Source: Nostoc sp. C052
Lineage (GTDB): Bacteria > Cyanobacteriota > Cyanobacteriia > Cyanobacteriales > Nostocaceae
Assembly: GCF_013393905.1 (NCBI RefSeq)
Contig: NZ_CP040272.1
Span: 7,764,337-7,828,336, forward strand
Length of the DNA: 64,000 nucleotides
Direction of reading: 5' to 3'
Under the pieces are notes generated by a model. That model saw nothing but the letters and a program-made list of their open reading frames with translations, was not told the origin of the DNA and searched no databases. Position numbers and translations under genes: made by a program. Below are positions 43,549 through 52,440 of this stretch, piece by piece (the first letter of the stretch is position 1; every line of letters begins with the position of its first letter).

Positions 43549-44994
43549 ATGGATTCTTCTCAAATTGAAACAAATGCGCCTCTTTCTATAGAAATTACTG
43601 AGATTTCCTCACCATCAATAACACTCTCTCCTACCTCGACACTCATCCCTCCTATCTCTAAAGATGGTATTCGCAAGAGTTTGAAGGCTTCTACTATCGA
43701 TGGTATTTTCGCAGCAATTTTCTCTATTGGCACTGGTGGAGTTTTGCTAGGTAACTTCTTAGTGGAGTTAGATGCCAGTCCGATGGTATTTGGTATGGTA
43801 AGTTCTATCCCCATGTTGGTGAATCTCTTTCAGCCAATGGGTGCTTACTTATCTGAACGTAGCACTAGCCGCTTTCAATATTCCCTTCGTACTCATGGGA
43901 TTGGTCGGCTACTGTGGCTGATTTTAGTAATTGGCATTTTTAGCTTTGGTGCGGGAGCGCTTAATTCCCAGCAATTAGTGGCGTTGTCGCTTGTAATTCT
44001 CGTATCTAGCCATCTTTTAGGAGGATTAGGAACTGCATCGTGGTTCAGTTGGATAGCAATGTTAGTCCCACGGCGATTACGAGGTAGATATTTTGGGCTA
44101 CGCAATAGCCTTGCTAACTTAACCGAGTTGATTGGTTTGCCAATAGCCGGTTTAGTCGTATCACATTGGTACGGAGGGACTATTCAAGGTTATGGAGTGA
44201 TTTTGCTCTTAGGCATTATCTTTGGAATTGTGAGCTTGGGATGTCAGTATTTCCAGGTAGATATAAATCCCCAATTACAAAATACTTATTATGCTAACTC
44301 ATCTCAAACCAGTAATATTCAGTCAAACTCTGCACGAAAAGAACCTGGTGAGATATCTGAAGCAATCTCTCTGCCGCAAATACCAGCTACCCAAAACCAG
44401 ATAGATAGCAGCATTTGGAAAAACTCTAATTTTTTGGTGTTTCTACTTTATTTTGGTTCATGGACGTTTGCTGTTAACCTAAGTGCCCCGTTTTTTAATC
44501 TCTACTTGCTAGATACCCTGAACCTAGATGTGAGTTGGGTAACTTTCTACAACAGCCTACGAGCAGGGGCACACATGGTAATGCTGATCGTGTGGGGTAG
44601 ATTAGCAGATAAAATAGGCAATCGTCCGATTCTAATTTCTACTGGAATTCTAATTGCTATCATACCTTGGCTGTGGCTGAAGATGGGTTCTAGTCCTCTC
44701 GATCTTTGGCTGTGGTTGCCGCTGCTACATATTTTCATTGGGGCTAATTGGGGAGGAGTTGACTTGTGTAATAAAAATCTCCAAATAGAGATTGCACCAG
44801 TCAAAAATCAGTCTATCTATTTTGCGATCGCAGCAGCAATAGCTGGCGTAAGTGGTGCTTTAGGAGCAACTATCGGTGGCTTCATCGCTCAATTTGCTGG
44901 GTCTTTTGGCATAGCGGAAGTATTTATTGTATCTGGTATATTACGATTAGCTTCACTTGTACCACTTATCGTTAAAAAAGATTTGGGTACTTAG
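43549..44994 (+). CDS. Major facilitator superfamily transporter
   Basis: Inner-membrane transporter of 481 residues with a 40-residue cytoplasmic N-terminus rich in Ser, Thr and Ile, about 11-12 predicted helices and a hydrophilic middle loop (about 245-290). Recognisable pieces are FAAIFSIGTGGVLLGNFLVEL, the motif-A-like RRLRGRYFGLRNSL in the first half and WGRLADKIGNRPILIS (motif A) in the second. Substrate is unknown. It converges on the glycosyltransferase gene at the end of the mys cluster across a small hairpin. Export of mycosporines is a possible role only by position (weak inference). Confidence 0.8.
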   Translation: MDSSQIETNAPLSIEITEISSPSITLSPTSTLIPPISKDGIRKSLKASTIDGIFAAIFSIGTGGVLLGNFLVELDASPMVFGMVSSIPMLVNLFQPMGAYLSERSTSRFQYSLRTHGIGRLLWLILVIGIFSFGAGALNSQQLVALSLVILVSSHLLGGLGTASWFSWIAMLVPRRLRGRYFGLRNSLANLTELIGLPIAGLVVSHWYGGTIQGYGVILLLGIIFGIVSLGCQYFQVDINPQLQNTYYANSSQTSNIQSNSARKEPGEISEAISLPQIPATQNQIDSSIWKNSNFLVFLLYFGSWTFAVNLSAPFFNLYLLDTLNLDVSWVTFYNSLRAGAHMVMLIVWGRLADKIGNRPILISTGILIAIIPWLWLKMGSSPLDLWLWLPLLHIFIGANWGGVDLCNKNLQIEIAPVKNQSIYFAIAAAIAGVSGALGATIGGFIAQFAGSFGIAEVFIVSGILRLASLVPLIVKKDLGT

Positions 44995-45086
44995 GATGAA
45001 ATTTGTTGCTTATGGATGTGAGAGGTTGTTTGAAAAGTCTAATTTATTACTCACCGGGCGACTAGAAGTCGCAGCTATACAGACAA

Positions 45087-45104
45087 AACCCACCTCCGTG
45101 GGTT
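45087..45104. terminator. Hairpin between convergent MFS and glycosyltransferase genes
   Basis: AACCCAC (45087-45093), loop CTCC, GTGGGTT (45098-45104), followed by AAAAAC on the plus strand and preceded by ACAAAA, so T-rich on the minus strand. A smaller CGACTAGAAGTCG hairpin stands about 30 bases earlier. The pair is a dispersed Nostocales repeat (recalled) placed as a terminator. Confidence 0.5.
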
Positions 45105-45165
45105 AAAAACTCTTGATTTTGTATTTGAATTGTTAACTCACTGGGTTTAGCAAAATGTGTAATCG

Positions 45166-46077
45166 CTAGGATGTAATCTTATCAAGTTCATCAAGAATTT
45201 TGCTATCTATATCAATGTCAAATTTTCGAGCGAAGTGAGCAGATGATGCTAGCAAATTTGGCAAGTCTTCCATCAGCAATGTCTTAGGATGACTGCCTCC
45301 ATCTGACCAATCAATATAGCGCCTACGGTCGTTTTGCAGTTTCAGATGAGGTGAATTAGCAAGTACAGTTTGAAAATAGGACTCATCTGCATACTGAAGC
45401 TTACTGTAGTATAAGGTTAATGCATTTTTCTGGCTGTGAAAATCGATAATGTACTTAGCAGCTTTGCTATTGGCACAAAACCATTGACTTCCACTGAAGC
45501 AAGCAAGTTTTTTAGAAAAAGGAAGGAAAGGTTTAGTTAATAACGGATGTTCAAAACATATTTCTAGATTCAGATGTGCCAAATGTTTTTTTGAGTAATT
45601 GAAAGAAAACGATTTCGTACAGTATCGCTGATAGGATTTTTTTTGCCATAAAATGCTCGGTCTTAAATCATATTTATAAGTTTCATAAGTGATTTTCTCA
45701 TGCTGAATATAAGCATCATAAGAATTTGAGTTCAGATCATCCAATATTTGATTTGCATTTTTAATGGGATAGTCTGCTCCACTAAGTAATACAAACCAAT
45801 CTGGTGGCTCTGGAACTTCGTACATTAATTTAAGTGCTTGTACTGTAGCTTCTACTAAAACAAAACTTGCCCACTCTGTTTGTAGATGAGGGCGTACTAA
45901 TAAAACATTTTTTGATAGAGTATTTACAGATAAATCACATTTTGAGAAATCATGATGACACACAATGACAGGATAGTTAAACATACTATTTAACTTATTT
46001 ATTAGTCTGTAAATTTGTAGAGGTTTCCGATGAGTTAGTAAAACAAAACCTATCAAACTCCTGGGAGAATTAGACAT
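45166..46077 (-). CDS. Core-2/I-branching N-acetylglucosaminyltransferase-like glycosyltransferase
   Basis: Protein of 303 residues resembling the Branch family (GT14). Key parts: IGFVLLTHRKPLQIYRLINKL (start), PDWFVLLSGADYPIKNANQI (about 92-112, the SGxDxPL-type motif), HPLLTKPFLPFSKKLACFSGS with GSQWFCANSKAAKYI (about 195-215), and YADESYFQTVLANSP (about 240). No membrane anchor, unlike the eukaryotic enzymes. It is AT-rich and reads in the same direction as mysABCD, starting 141 bases beyond mysD, with two palindromes between them. Sugar-linked mycosporines are known from Nostoc, so glycosylation of the MAA is a testable idea; polysaccharide synthesis is equally possible. Confidence 0.82.
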   Translation of the reverse strand: MSNSPRSLIGFVLLTHRKPLQIYRLINKLNSMFNYPVIVCHHDFSKCDLSVNTLSKNVLLVRPHLQTEWASFVLVEATVQALKLMYEVPEPPDWFVLLSGADYPIKNANQILDDLNSNSYDAYIQHEKITYETYKYDLRPSILWQKKSYQRYCTKSFSFNYSKKHLAHLNLEICFEHPLLTKPFLPFSKKLACFSGSQWFCANSKAAKYIIDFHSQKNALTLYYSKLQYADESYFQTVLANSPHLKLQNDRRRYIDWSDGGSHPKTLLMEDLPNLLASSAHFARKFDIDIDSKILDELDKITS

Positions 46078-46144
46078 TTACTTAAGTTGTGTATCTTTAA
46101 AATATTTTAAAATTATGTATATTTGTGTAAATTAATATTTGGTA

Positions 46145-46179
46145 GTATTTAAATACCGATAGGAGAGCGATCGCTCTCC
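46145..46179. promoter_or_regulatory. Two perfect palindromes between mysD and the glycosyltransferase
   Basis: GTATTTAAATAC (46145-46156) and GGAGAGCGATCGCTCTCC (46162-46179, centred on a HIP1 octamer). They stand between the end of mysD and the start of the next minus-strand gene. They may end the mys transcript, serve as an operator for the next gene, or be chance. Confidence 0.45.
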
Positions 46180-46217
46180 AACCCACTACAAGCAGAAAAC
46201 CTATGGTGATAAATTCA

Positions 46218-47267
46218 CTAACAATTCTGCAACACCTTTTGATTACTGCCCAAGGTTTCATTGATAGCTGTCATTAATAACTCATTTACAGAGATTCCCG
46301 CGGCCTTTGCCATACAAGAAATCACACTTTTGGGGGCAAAAGAACAATACAACCCAGCTTCTAAAAACCAAGGTTCTCCCTTTGGGTCGATGCGGAAGTC
46401 AAATAAACTGTAGTGACGACAACCCAAAGCCTGATGACACTTCTTAGCTACTTGCTGAACCTTTTCGGTAATTGGATCGTTAGGGTCTACTATCCAAGCT
46501 TTGATATTATCTTTAGCAGCACAATCTAAGTTACCATCGTCCGTTTGTTTGAGTTTATCAGCAAAGTTACGGATGGGTTTATCGTTGGAGTTTACTTGAT
46601 ACTCTTCAAGGGGTAAACCCACTAGGTCGCCGTCTTTGACAATGATACCGCATCTGACTTCTCGACCGAGTTCGATGAATTCTTCTACGATCACCTCTGA
46701 AGCATATTCAAATGCTTGTTTGAGAGCAACATTATAATCAGTAACGTCTTTGACTAAGACCACCCCTAAAGAGTTGTCAGAACTTGCAGGTTTAACGATC
46801 GCTGGAGGTGTAATTGTCGGAACGTCTCCTTGGCGAAGTAGTTCTCCACGAGGCACTTTTACCCCTGCTGCTTCGACAATTGCTTTGGCTCTGCCTTTGT
46901 GCGCTGCGATCGCCATGATATCTGGAGTATTGCCTACGTAAGGAATCTTCAGCAGGTCGAATAGGGCGCGGTAGTGAGTCATTCCAGGAATACAAAACAT
47001 TTGCGGTAACACGAGATCAATGTTTTGCGCTGTTATAAACTCTATAGCATCAAACAGAGTCATCGGTTTGGTATCAGCAATATCTTCACGGCTGAGTGAG
47101 GGAGGAAATCGCCATTGGCGATCGGGTGTGATGTAGGCAATCTGAAAGTCATAGTGCGATCGCTCTGCCGTTGCCGCGAGACAGTCTTGGGCATAAAGGC
47201 GTGACAAATCACAGTAAAAATCATTGTATGCAGACCCAACTAAATGAAGAATACGAAGTACTGACAT
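46218..47267 (-). CDS. mysD: Mycosporine-glycine:amino acid ligase MysD (D-Ala-D-Ala ligase family)
   Basis: ATP-grasp ligase of 349 residues that joins Ser, Thr or another amino acid to mycosporine-glycine to give shinorine-type MAAs. D-Ala-D-Ala ligase features: VLPQMFCIPGMTHYRALFDLL (region 75-95), AIVKPASSDNSLGVVLVKDV for ATP binding (about 155-175), EVIVEEFIELGREVRCGI, and FDFRIDPKGEPWFLEAG near 305-320. It follows mysC by 134 bases on the same strand. Position fourth in a mysABC cluster identifies it as MysD, as in Nostoc punctiforme, rather than the NRPS-like MysE of Anabaena variabilis or a cell-wall Ddl. Amino acid preference cannot be read from the sequence. Confidence 0.9.
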   Translation of the reverse strand: MSVLRILHLVGSAYNDFYCDLSRLYAQDCLAATAERSHYDFQIAYITPDRQWRFPPSLSREDIADTKPMTLFDAIEFITAQNIDLVLPQMFCIPGMTHYRALFDLLKIPYVGNTPDIMAIAAHKGRAKAIVEAAGVKVPRGELLRQGDVPTITPPAIVKPASSDNSLGVVLVKDVTDYNVALKQAFEYASEVIVEEFIELGREVRCGIIVKDGDLVGLPLEEYQVNSNDKPIRNFADKLKQTDDGNLDCAAKDNIKAWIVDPNDPITEKVQQVAKKCHQALGCRHYSLFDFRIDPKGEPWFLEAGLYCSFAPKSVISCMAKAAGISVNELLMTAINETLGSNQKVLQNC

Positions 47268-47401
47268 TATTCATCTTCCTATGTAGTATTAGAATTGATA
47301 TATCGGTTATCAGTTGAGTGAGCGACAAGAACCTCTCCCCGCAAACGAGGAAGGGACTATAATGTGCATGAATTCTTCTTCAATTACGAATTACGAATTA
47401 T

Positions 47402-48799
47402 TTAATCCCCACCTAATTCCACTAGTTTGCCAATATTGAAGTCTATTTTTACCCATCCTTTGAGTTGTTGGAGATTCTTTAGTAAAAGCAAGGGAATCTG
47501 CCAATGATGCAAAGTCAAAAATGGTATGGGGTCATCAAGACTATAAATAGCATCAGTGCCCCGCACTAGAGTATTAATCGATGTTTGCAATTGTTTCCAA
47601 GAACGAATACCAGTTAGTCGCCAGACTTCGTGATATAAAAAGTAAGTCGGCTTGCTACTTGCTAAGGGTTCCAGAGGTGCAGCTAGGGGAGTTTTACCAA
47701 GATAGGCATCTGCAACACCGGGGTGATTGTAGAACATTGTGATTGCCGAATGGGTACGAGGATTGCATTCAATGGCGTAAACTGTACCGTCTTCTGCTTG
47801 GATAAAGTCAAAAGAAACTTGCCCAGTCAGTGCCAAACTCTTGATGAAGTGTTGCACCCATTCACGAATTTGGAGATTTTCGACGTTTTCATAGTTGATT
47901 TGAAACGCAGAAGAGTTTGAACAGCAATGCAATCTTAATTCCCCATCCCGCACTGTACTATGTGTGCATAACTCTTTACCAGGGATAAACTCTTGCATAA
48001 TCCAAGGTTTTTCTGGACTGATGGGTAAACTGTTGACAAAGGCTGCTGTCTCCTCTGGGGTGTCGCAGGGAAGTTTGGTTAAATTTAAGCGGCGAACAGA
48101 GTCGTAATCAATACTTTTAAGAATATATTTGCGGGTTTCTTGACTAAAATCGAAATTGATAACTTGTTGAGGATCGGTGATTTTAAACGATTTGGGGACA
48201 GATAAACCAAGCGATCGCGCCCGATCGGTAAAGGCAAATTTATCATCCAACATTTTGGTTATATCTGGATCGAAGTGGAAAACTTCGCAGTATTCTGATA
48301 ATACAGGCTTTGCTAAAGAGTCATAATAGCTAGCGACAGGACTGCATACAGGTACATAAACGTCAACCTTTTCTTGCTTGACAATTTCTACTAGCGCCTG
48401 GATATAGCTTTCTGGATCTGATTGTGGAGCCGGAACTGTATAAAAACGACTTACCGCTTTTGAGAATCTATGACCAGACAACCAGTATTTGTGACCTTCA
48501 ATCAAAATAACTCTGTGTCCTGCGGTATGGAAGGAGCGAGCAAGTTGCAATGCTTTAGTCATCTTGGCTCCACTTACCAAGATAGTCTGAGGATGAGCAG
48601 CTACGACAGCTTTTTTCGTAAACGGCGATCGCATCATACCCCACAACAAAGATATCAACACTATCAAAGCATTGAACGGCAAGGCTATTAGTAATAATGT
48701 CAGAGTACCGAGAGTCTTGAATAGAGCTACTAGCTTTACCCTAATACCTGTTGATGATGTTGGGGATTGAGGCAGAGATAAAGAAATTGATTGTGCCAT
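47402..48799 (-). CDS. mysC: ATP-grasp ligase MysC, 4-deoxygadusol to mycosporine-glycine
   Basis: ATP-grasp enzyme of 465 residues that attaches glycine to 4-deoxygadusol. The N-terminal 60 residues include a hydrophobic segment (TLTLLLIALPFNALIVLISLLWGMM shortened: LIALPFNALIVLISLLWGMM), usual in MysC. Then ILVSGAKMTKALQLARSFHTAGH (preATP-grasp), DDKFAFTDRARSLGLSVPKS, QEFIPGKELCTHS and the metal-binding SFDFIQAEDGTVYAIECNPR (about 350-365). It is separated from mysB by 59 bases with a perfect hairpin (48820-48852) and from mysD by 134 bases. Confidence 0.93.
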   Translation of the reverse strand: MAQSISLSLPQSPTSSTGIRVKLVALFKTLGTLTLLLIALPFNALIVLISLLWGMMRSPFTKKAVVAAHPQTILVSGAKMTKALQLARSFHTAGHRVILIEGHKYWLSGHRFSKAVSRFYTVPAPQSDPESYIQALVEIVKQEKVDVYVPVCSPVASYYDSLAKPVLSEYCEVFHFDPDITKMLDDKFAFTDRARSLGLSVPKSFKITDPQQVINFDFSQETRKYILKSIDYDSVRRLNLTKLPCDTPEETAAFVNSLPISPEKPWIMQEFIPGKELCTHSTVRDGELRLHCCSNSSAFQINYENVENLQIREWVQHFIKSLALTGQVSFDFIQAEDGTVYAIECNPRTHSAITMFYNHPGVADAYLGKTPLAAPLEPLASSKPTYFLYHEVWRLTGIRSWKQLQTSINTLVRGTDAIYSLDDPIPFLTLHHWQIPLLLLKNLQQLKGWVKIDFNIGKLVELGGD

Positions 48800-48819
48800 A
48801 AGTCTTTCCTTTGTGTTTA

Positions 48820-48852
48820 TTGTAGAGACGTTGCATTACAACGTCTCTACAA
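48820..48852 (-). promoter_or_regulatory. Perfect hairpin in the mysB-mysC spacer
   Basis: TTGTAGAGACGTTG (48820-48833), loop of five bases, exact complement (48839-48852). It begins 7 bases after the mysB stop and ends 20 bases before the mysC start. It shares TTGTAGAGACG with the dispersed repeat seen at 11862, 20341 and 61855. Sitting inside the operon, it could reduce read-through or protect the mysAB mRNA. It has no U-run. Confidence 0.6.
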
Positions 48853-48858
48853 ACTTTG

Positions 48859-49692
48859 TTACGCCACGCGTCTAATTAGGGTTACACCATCTCTGATGGG
48901 TAACAGAACTTGCTCTACACGAGGATCGGCGGCAACAACGCGGTTGAACTGAGCGATCGCTTCACCGTTGGCGGTGCGTTGTTCTGATGGTAGGTAAACT
49001 TGTCCTTGCAACAAAGTGTTATCCACACAGATTAAACCGTCGCGAGTCAGTAAATTACTATCCAAAATGATCTCGAAGTAATCTACATACTCTTTTTTAT
49101 CCGCATCAATGAAGATCAGATCGAATACTTCTTTTCTTGCAGCTAGCTTGTGGAGTGTCTCTAAGGCAGGTGCTACTTCCACAACAATTTTGTCGCCGTG
49201 GGGAGACTCACTAAAGCAAGCTTGAGCAAATTCAGCAACATAAGGATCTACTTCACAACCGATAAGTTGCCCATCACTTGGTAATGCTTCTGCCATTGCT
49301 AAAGCTGAATATCCTGTGAACATCCCTACTTCTAGAACGCGCTTTGCTTTGGTGAGATGAACAAACATTTTCAATGTCTGTCCTTCCAGATGTCCTGAGA
49401 GCATTTCCTGCTCTAGTTGACGCACTGTTTCACCATCGCTGAAACGCTTACTCCAGTCTTCTTTACTAGTTTTTTGCGCCAATGCTGTTAAGTAGCTCGA
49501 TTCGGGAGTAGTGTAATCATCCAAGTAGGGATCTAAACCTACCGCTAATTGAACACCTTGCCGCAAAGAATCTAATATCTCTACGGGAATGTTGTTCTCT
49601 TCTGCTAATTTGAGGGTTTGCTGTAGCTGGGCTACTAAGATACTGTGTGGCGTTATCGGTCTAGCTGTTTCTCGTCCTAAAACACTTGTCAT
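48859..49692 (-). CDS. mysB: O-methyltransferase MysB, 2-demethyl-4-deoxygadusol to 4-deoxygadusol
   Basis: SAM-dependent O-methyltransferase of 277 residues. SAM motifs are KRVLEVGMFTGYSALAMAEA (about 108-127), DGQLIGCEVDPYVAEFA, and the divalent-cation site VFDLIFIDADKKEYVDYFE (about 183-200), then DGLICVDNTLLQGQVY. It starts 4 bases after mysA, with mysA and mysB clearly coupled. It acts on the product of MysA. Length and motifs are normal. Confidence 0.94.
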   Translation of the reverse strand: MTSVLGRETARPITPHSILVAQLQQTLKLAEENNIPVEILDSLRQGVQLAVGLDPYLDDYTTPESSYLTALAQKTSKEDWSKRFSDGETVRQLEQEMLSGHLEGQTLKMFVHLTKAKRVLEVGMFTGYSALAMAEALPSDGQLIGCEVDPYVAEFAQACFSESPHGDKIVVEVAPALETLHKLAARKEVFDLIFIDADKKEYVDYFEIILDSNLLTRDGLICVDNTLLQGQVYLPSEQRTANGEAIAQFNRVVAADPRVEQVLLPIRDGVTLIRRVA

Positions 49693-49696
49693 CTCT

Positions 49697-50926
49697 TCAC
49701 ACCCCTACGAGCTTGGCTTCTTGACTTTCAATGTATGCGTCAACACCTTTTCCGCCACGAGGATATTTAGCACAAAGACGTTTGTGTTCAGCTAGGGCAG
49801 CATCAAGCTCTTCACGAGTTAGATCGTTGGCAAAGAAGCACTCACCAATCGGACAAGGCATAGCTGCACGTAGCTTTCCATCTCGTGTCAAGCTTATAGA
49901 CTGGGTAGCATCCCAGAGTAAATCCCCATCTAGTAGAGGATGATCGAGTGATAAACCTATACGACTCATCAAGTCTAGGATGCGATCGCGCTCTCCTGTG
50001 GGAATATAGCCGCGTTGCGCTGCAATGGTTGCAGACAAAGCCATATCTATATTGACCGCATGACCATGATATAGGGGTATCTGAGGTGCTAATTCTAAGG
50101 TAGGACTCCAAGTGTGACCGTAGGCAATGACGCGATCGAGGTCTAGTTCATGCAGGTTAGGAGTCTCTAACTCCAACATAGTTTTGATTGCCTCGTAGTT
50201 GACTTTATGAGCAATCTTTTTAATTTCTGGTGTCGCATTCACATGTCCAAAGTGAGTGGAAAGCAGTTCTTCGCCATATTCGTATAGCAGTTCAAAGACT
50301 TCTGAGTTAGACACTACCGCGATTTTTACTAACTCTGCCATCCCATTACGAACTTGAGCCGTTGGCAAGGTTTTCAAGAATGAGAAATCCAGGATAACTT
50401 TCAAAGGTGCATGATATGCTCCCAAGCGATTTTTCAACTTGCGATGATTAACTGCTACCTTAATCGCCACACCTGCATCGATTAAACCAATCAACGTTGT
50501 AGGAATACGAATATAGTTGCTCTTGCGACGGTAAGAAGCGCAGGCAAACCCAGCCACATCAGTAACTAAACCACCACCGACGACTAAGACTGGTTCTTTA
50601 CGAACTAAGCCGAAGTCCGAAAAAGCGTCAACAATTTTTTCAAAAGTTGCCAGGGTTTTAGCTGGCTCTGTAATGATGATCGGAAATACCGTCAGTTCAA
50701 TGTCATAGTGTCTAAAATATGACCTGATCTGATCGCCATAAAGCTCATGGACATTGGCATCAATTACAGTCAGACAGCGACCAAATTTTGCATAGCTATC
50801 TGCAATTTCTCTGTTTTTAATATCAAAGGCACCGCTCACATAGACAAGACTAAAATCGATTTTTTCGTAACCTTGCACGTGAAATGCAGCTTCCGTAGCT
50901 TCAAATGACGCTTGAACTTTGTTCAT
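49697..50926 (-). CDS. mysA: 2-demethyl-4-deoxygadusol synthase MysA
   Basis: Sugar phosphate cyclase of 409 residues (dehydroquinate synthase superfamily) that cyclises sedoheptulose 7-phosphate, the first step to mycosporine-like amino acids. Family parts: VLVVGGGLVTDVAGFACASYRR (about 117-137), IRIPTTLIGLIDAGVAIKVAVN (about 146-167), NGMAELVKIAVV with metal-binding Glu (about 203), YGHTWSPTLE and LYHGHAVNIDMAL with metal-binding His. The AAVNHRKLKN-type segment (KVAVNHRKLKNRLGAYHAP) is as in MAA enzymes. It is first in mysABCD, with a 1.8-kb spacer upstream. The ribosome site is weak (AGG about 9 bases before ATG). A true dehydroquinate synthase would be shorter (about 365). Confidence 0.93.
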   Translation of the reverse strand: MNKVQASFEATEAAFHVQGYEKIDFSLVYVSGAFDIKNREIADSYAKFGRCLTVIDANVHELYGDQIRSYFRHYDIELTVFPIIITEPAKTLATFEKIVDAFSDFGLVRKEPVLVVGGGLVTDVAGFACASYRRKSNYIRIPTTLIGLIDAGVAIKVAVNHRKLKNRLGAYHAPLKVILDFSFLKTLPTAQVRNGMAELVKIAVVSNSEVFELLYEYGEELLSTHFGHVNATPEIKKIAHKVNYEAIKTMLELETPNLHELDLDRVIAYGHTWSPTLELAPQIPLYHGHAVNIDMALSATIAAQRGYIPTGERDRILDLMSRIGLSLDHPLLDGDLLWDATQSISLTRDGKLRAAMPCPIGECFFANDLTREELDAALAEHKRLCAKYPRGGKGVDAYIESQEAKLVGV

Positions 50927-51266
50927 GTGTGTTGACCTGATTCCAATTAAAAAATTGCGATATTTCGGTAATAATTGCGATTTACCTTAATGAATGCCAG
51001 CAAGGAGCTATGCTTTTTACCCTTTCAGGTAAAAGACAGGACAAAATTAGCTTTCAATAAAAAGCTAGCTTCTATTACTGACTGGTAATGTTTTTAAACA
51101 ACACCATTCATTTGAGTAAATTCTGTAAATTGGTTAACCTTTAATTCGGCATAACCACAAACAAGTCAATTAGCCCCACTAGCAATATATTGGCATAGTA
51201 CTTGCCTGCTTTTTCTGTAGGTTATTGACTTTAAATTGGGGAAAATCATCTGAGTTCAGATTTATT

Positions 51267-51288
51267 CCACTATATTTAAATATAGTGG
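51267..51288. promoter_or_regulatory. Perfect 22-base palindrome upstream of mysA
   Basis: CCACTATATTT (51267-51277) followed directly by its complement. It stands about 341 bases upstream of the mysA ATG. A perfect, spacer-free palindrome of this length is unusual in AT-rich intergenic DNA and suits a dimeric regulator. Confidence 0.5.
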
Positions 51289-51889
51289 CTTTCCAACTGT
51301 CCGATTTCGCAAAAATTCTAGCCGAGACAACTGATTATACCGTTGATCTCCAAGCTTCAATTTGAGGTTAGAACCCTGATTAATTGTTAATTCGCTGTTT
51401 TGTAGCATTAGTCTAAAGCCTTGTATTACTAAATCTTTTGCACTCTATTTGTTTCAGAATAAGAGTAGACTTTTAGGAAGTTCACTAAATTTCTATTAAC
51501 TCCAATATGTTACAAATGATTTTACAAAAATCATATCTTAAGTAAACTACTCATATTATTTCTCATTGTCTATCTCCAGACTGACATTTGATATTACAGG
51601 CATGATTAATCCCGATCTCGCTGTGTTTTTGCATTAGTGTTAAACCAGAAAATGGCTAAAAACAAAGATGACTCACTGAATTTCATTCGGAGCATAAGTA
51701 CAATAACTCTTTGTTTGAGTTAATTTAATACCCAGCTATTCATCTGCCTACCTCAGTAACTCCTGGAAATTCAGAATTTAGATATATCTGAGTTGTTTTG
51801 TAACGAAAATTTAACTTTTATAAGGAACGGTTCTCTCTGTTAAAAGGTTCTCAGTTTGCTTTAATTCCCTTATTATCGCTAAATTAACC

Positions 51890-51938
51890 CTTTTCAGTTA
51901 CCAACCAGCAACTAATTTACTAGTTGGTAACTGAAAAG
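51890..51938. repeat. 16-base inverted repeat with 17-base loop
   Basis: CTTTTCAGTTACCAAC (51890-51905) pairs perfectly with 51923-51938. Function unknown; the GTTACCAAC half is also close to heptamer repeats. No gene adjoins within 700 bases. Confidence 0.65.
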
Positions 51939-52316
51939 TACAACACAAATCATAACAATAGAGTAATACAAATCATAACATCTGTAAATATATTTAAGTC
52001 AATCCACCGTGCGAAGTGTACTGAATAAGCAGGTATCTCCAAAAAATATGTCTAAAGATAGGTACTTTATATAGCAAGATGTTGTATGATATAAGACTTA
52101 CCAATTCTGTTAGCGCAGCAAAGCGTAGCCCATTCTATATTCTGACTCCTGTTTTATCTTCTGCGGGTATGGTTCGTAGGTAGAAGATTGCGACTAATTG
52201 CCAAGATATGCGATCGCAGGTAACACACTCTCAGACATAATGAAACACACTGTTTTGATATTATGTCTGCGCTGAAAATAGACAATTTTACCTATTCAGC
52301 ACTCAGCACTCTTCAT

Positions 52317-52440
52317 TAGACCTCTTGCAAAAGTGCCTTTTGCAAGAGGTGGGGAAAGGGGGAAAGGTTAAAGGGGAATGTTAATTCTATCCCTTTTCCC
52401 TTTAACCCTTACCCTTTACCCGACTTATGCAAGAAGTCTA
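52317..52440. mobile_element. Small TA-flanked element (IS630/mariner-type MITE candidate)
   Basis: The 120-base block 52319-52438 starts GACCTCTTGCAAAAGT and ends ACTTATGCAAGAAGTC, inverted with 2 mismatches in 16. It is flanked on both sides by TA. The left end also forms a local hairpin (52321-52333 with 52337-52349). The interior is purine-rich then pyrimidine-rich. Too short to code for a transposase. Confidence 0.55.

Noticed and set aside
46218..47267. Cell-wall D-alanine:D-alanine ligase
   Set aside because: Its place behind mysABC and the altered start and C-terminus fit MysD; a housekeeping Ddl would not be expected in this cluster.
49697..50926. Housekeeping dehydroquinate synthase (AroB)
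   Set aside because: The protein is longer, adjoins an O-methyltransferase and ATP-grasp genes, and matches the gadusol-synthase arrangement.
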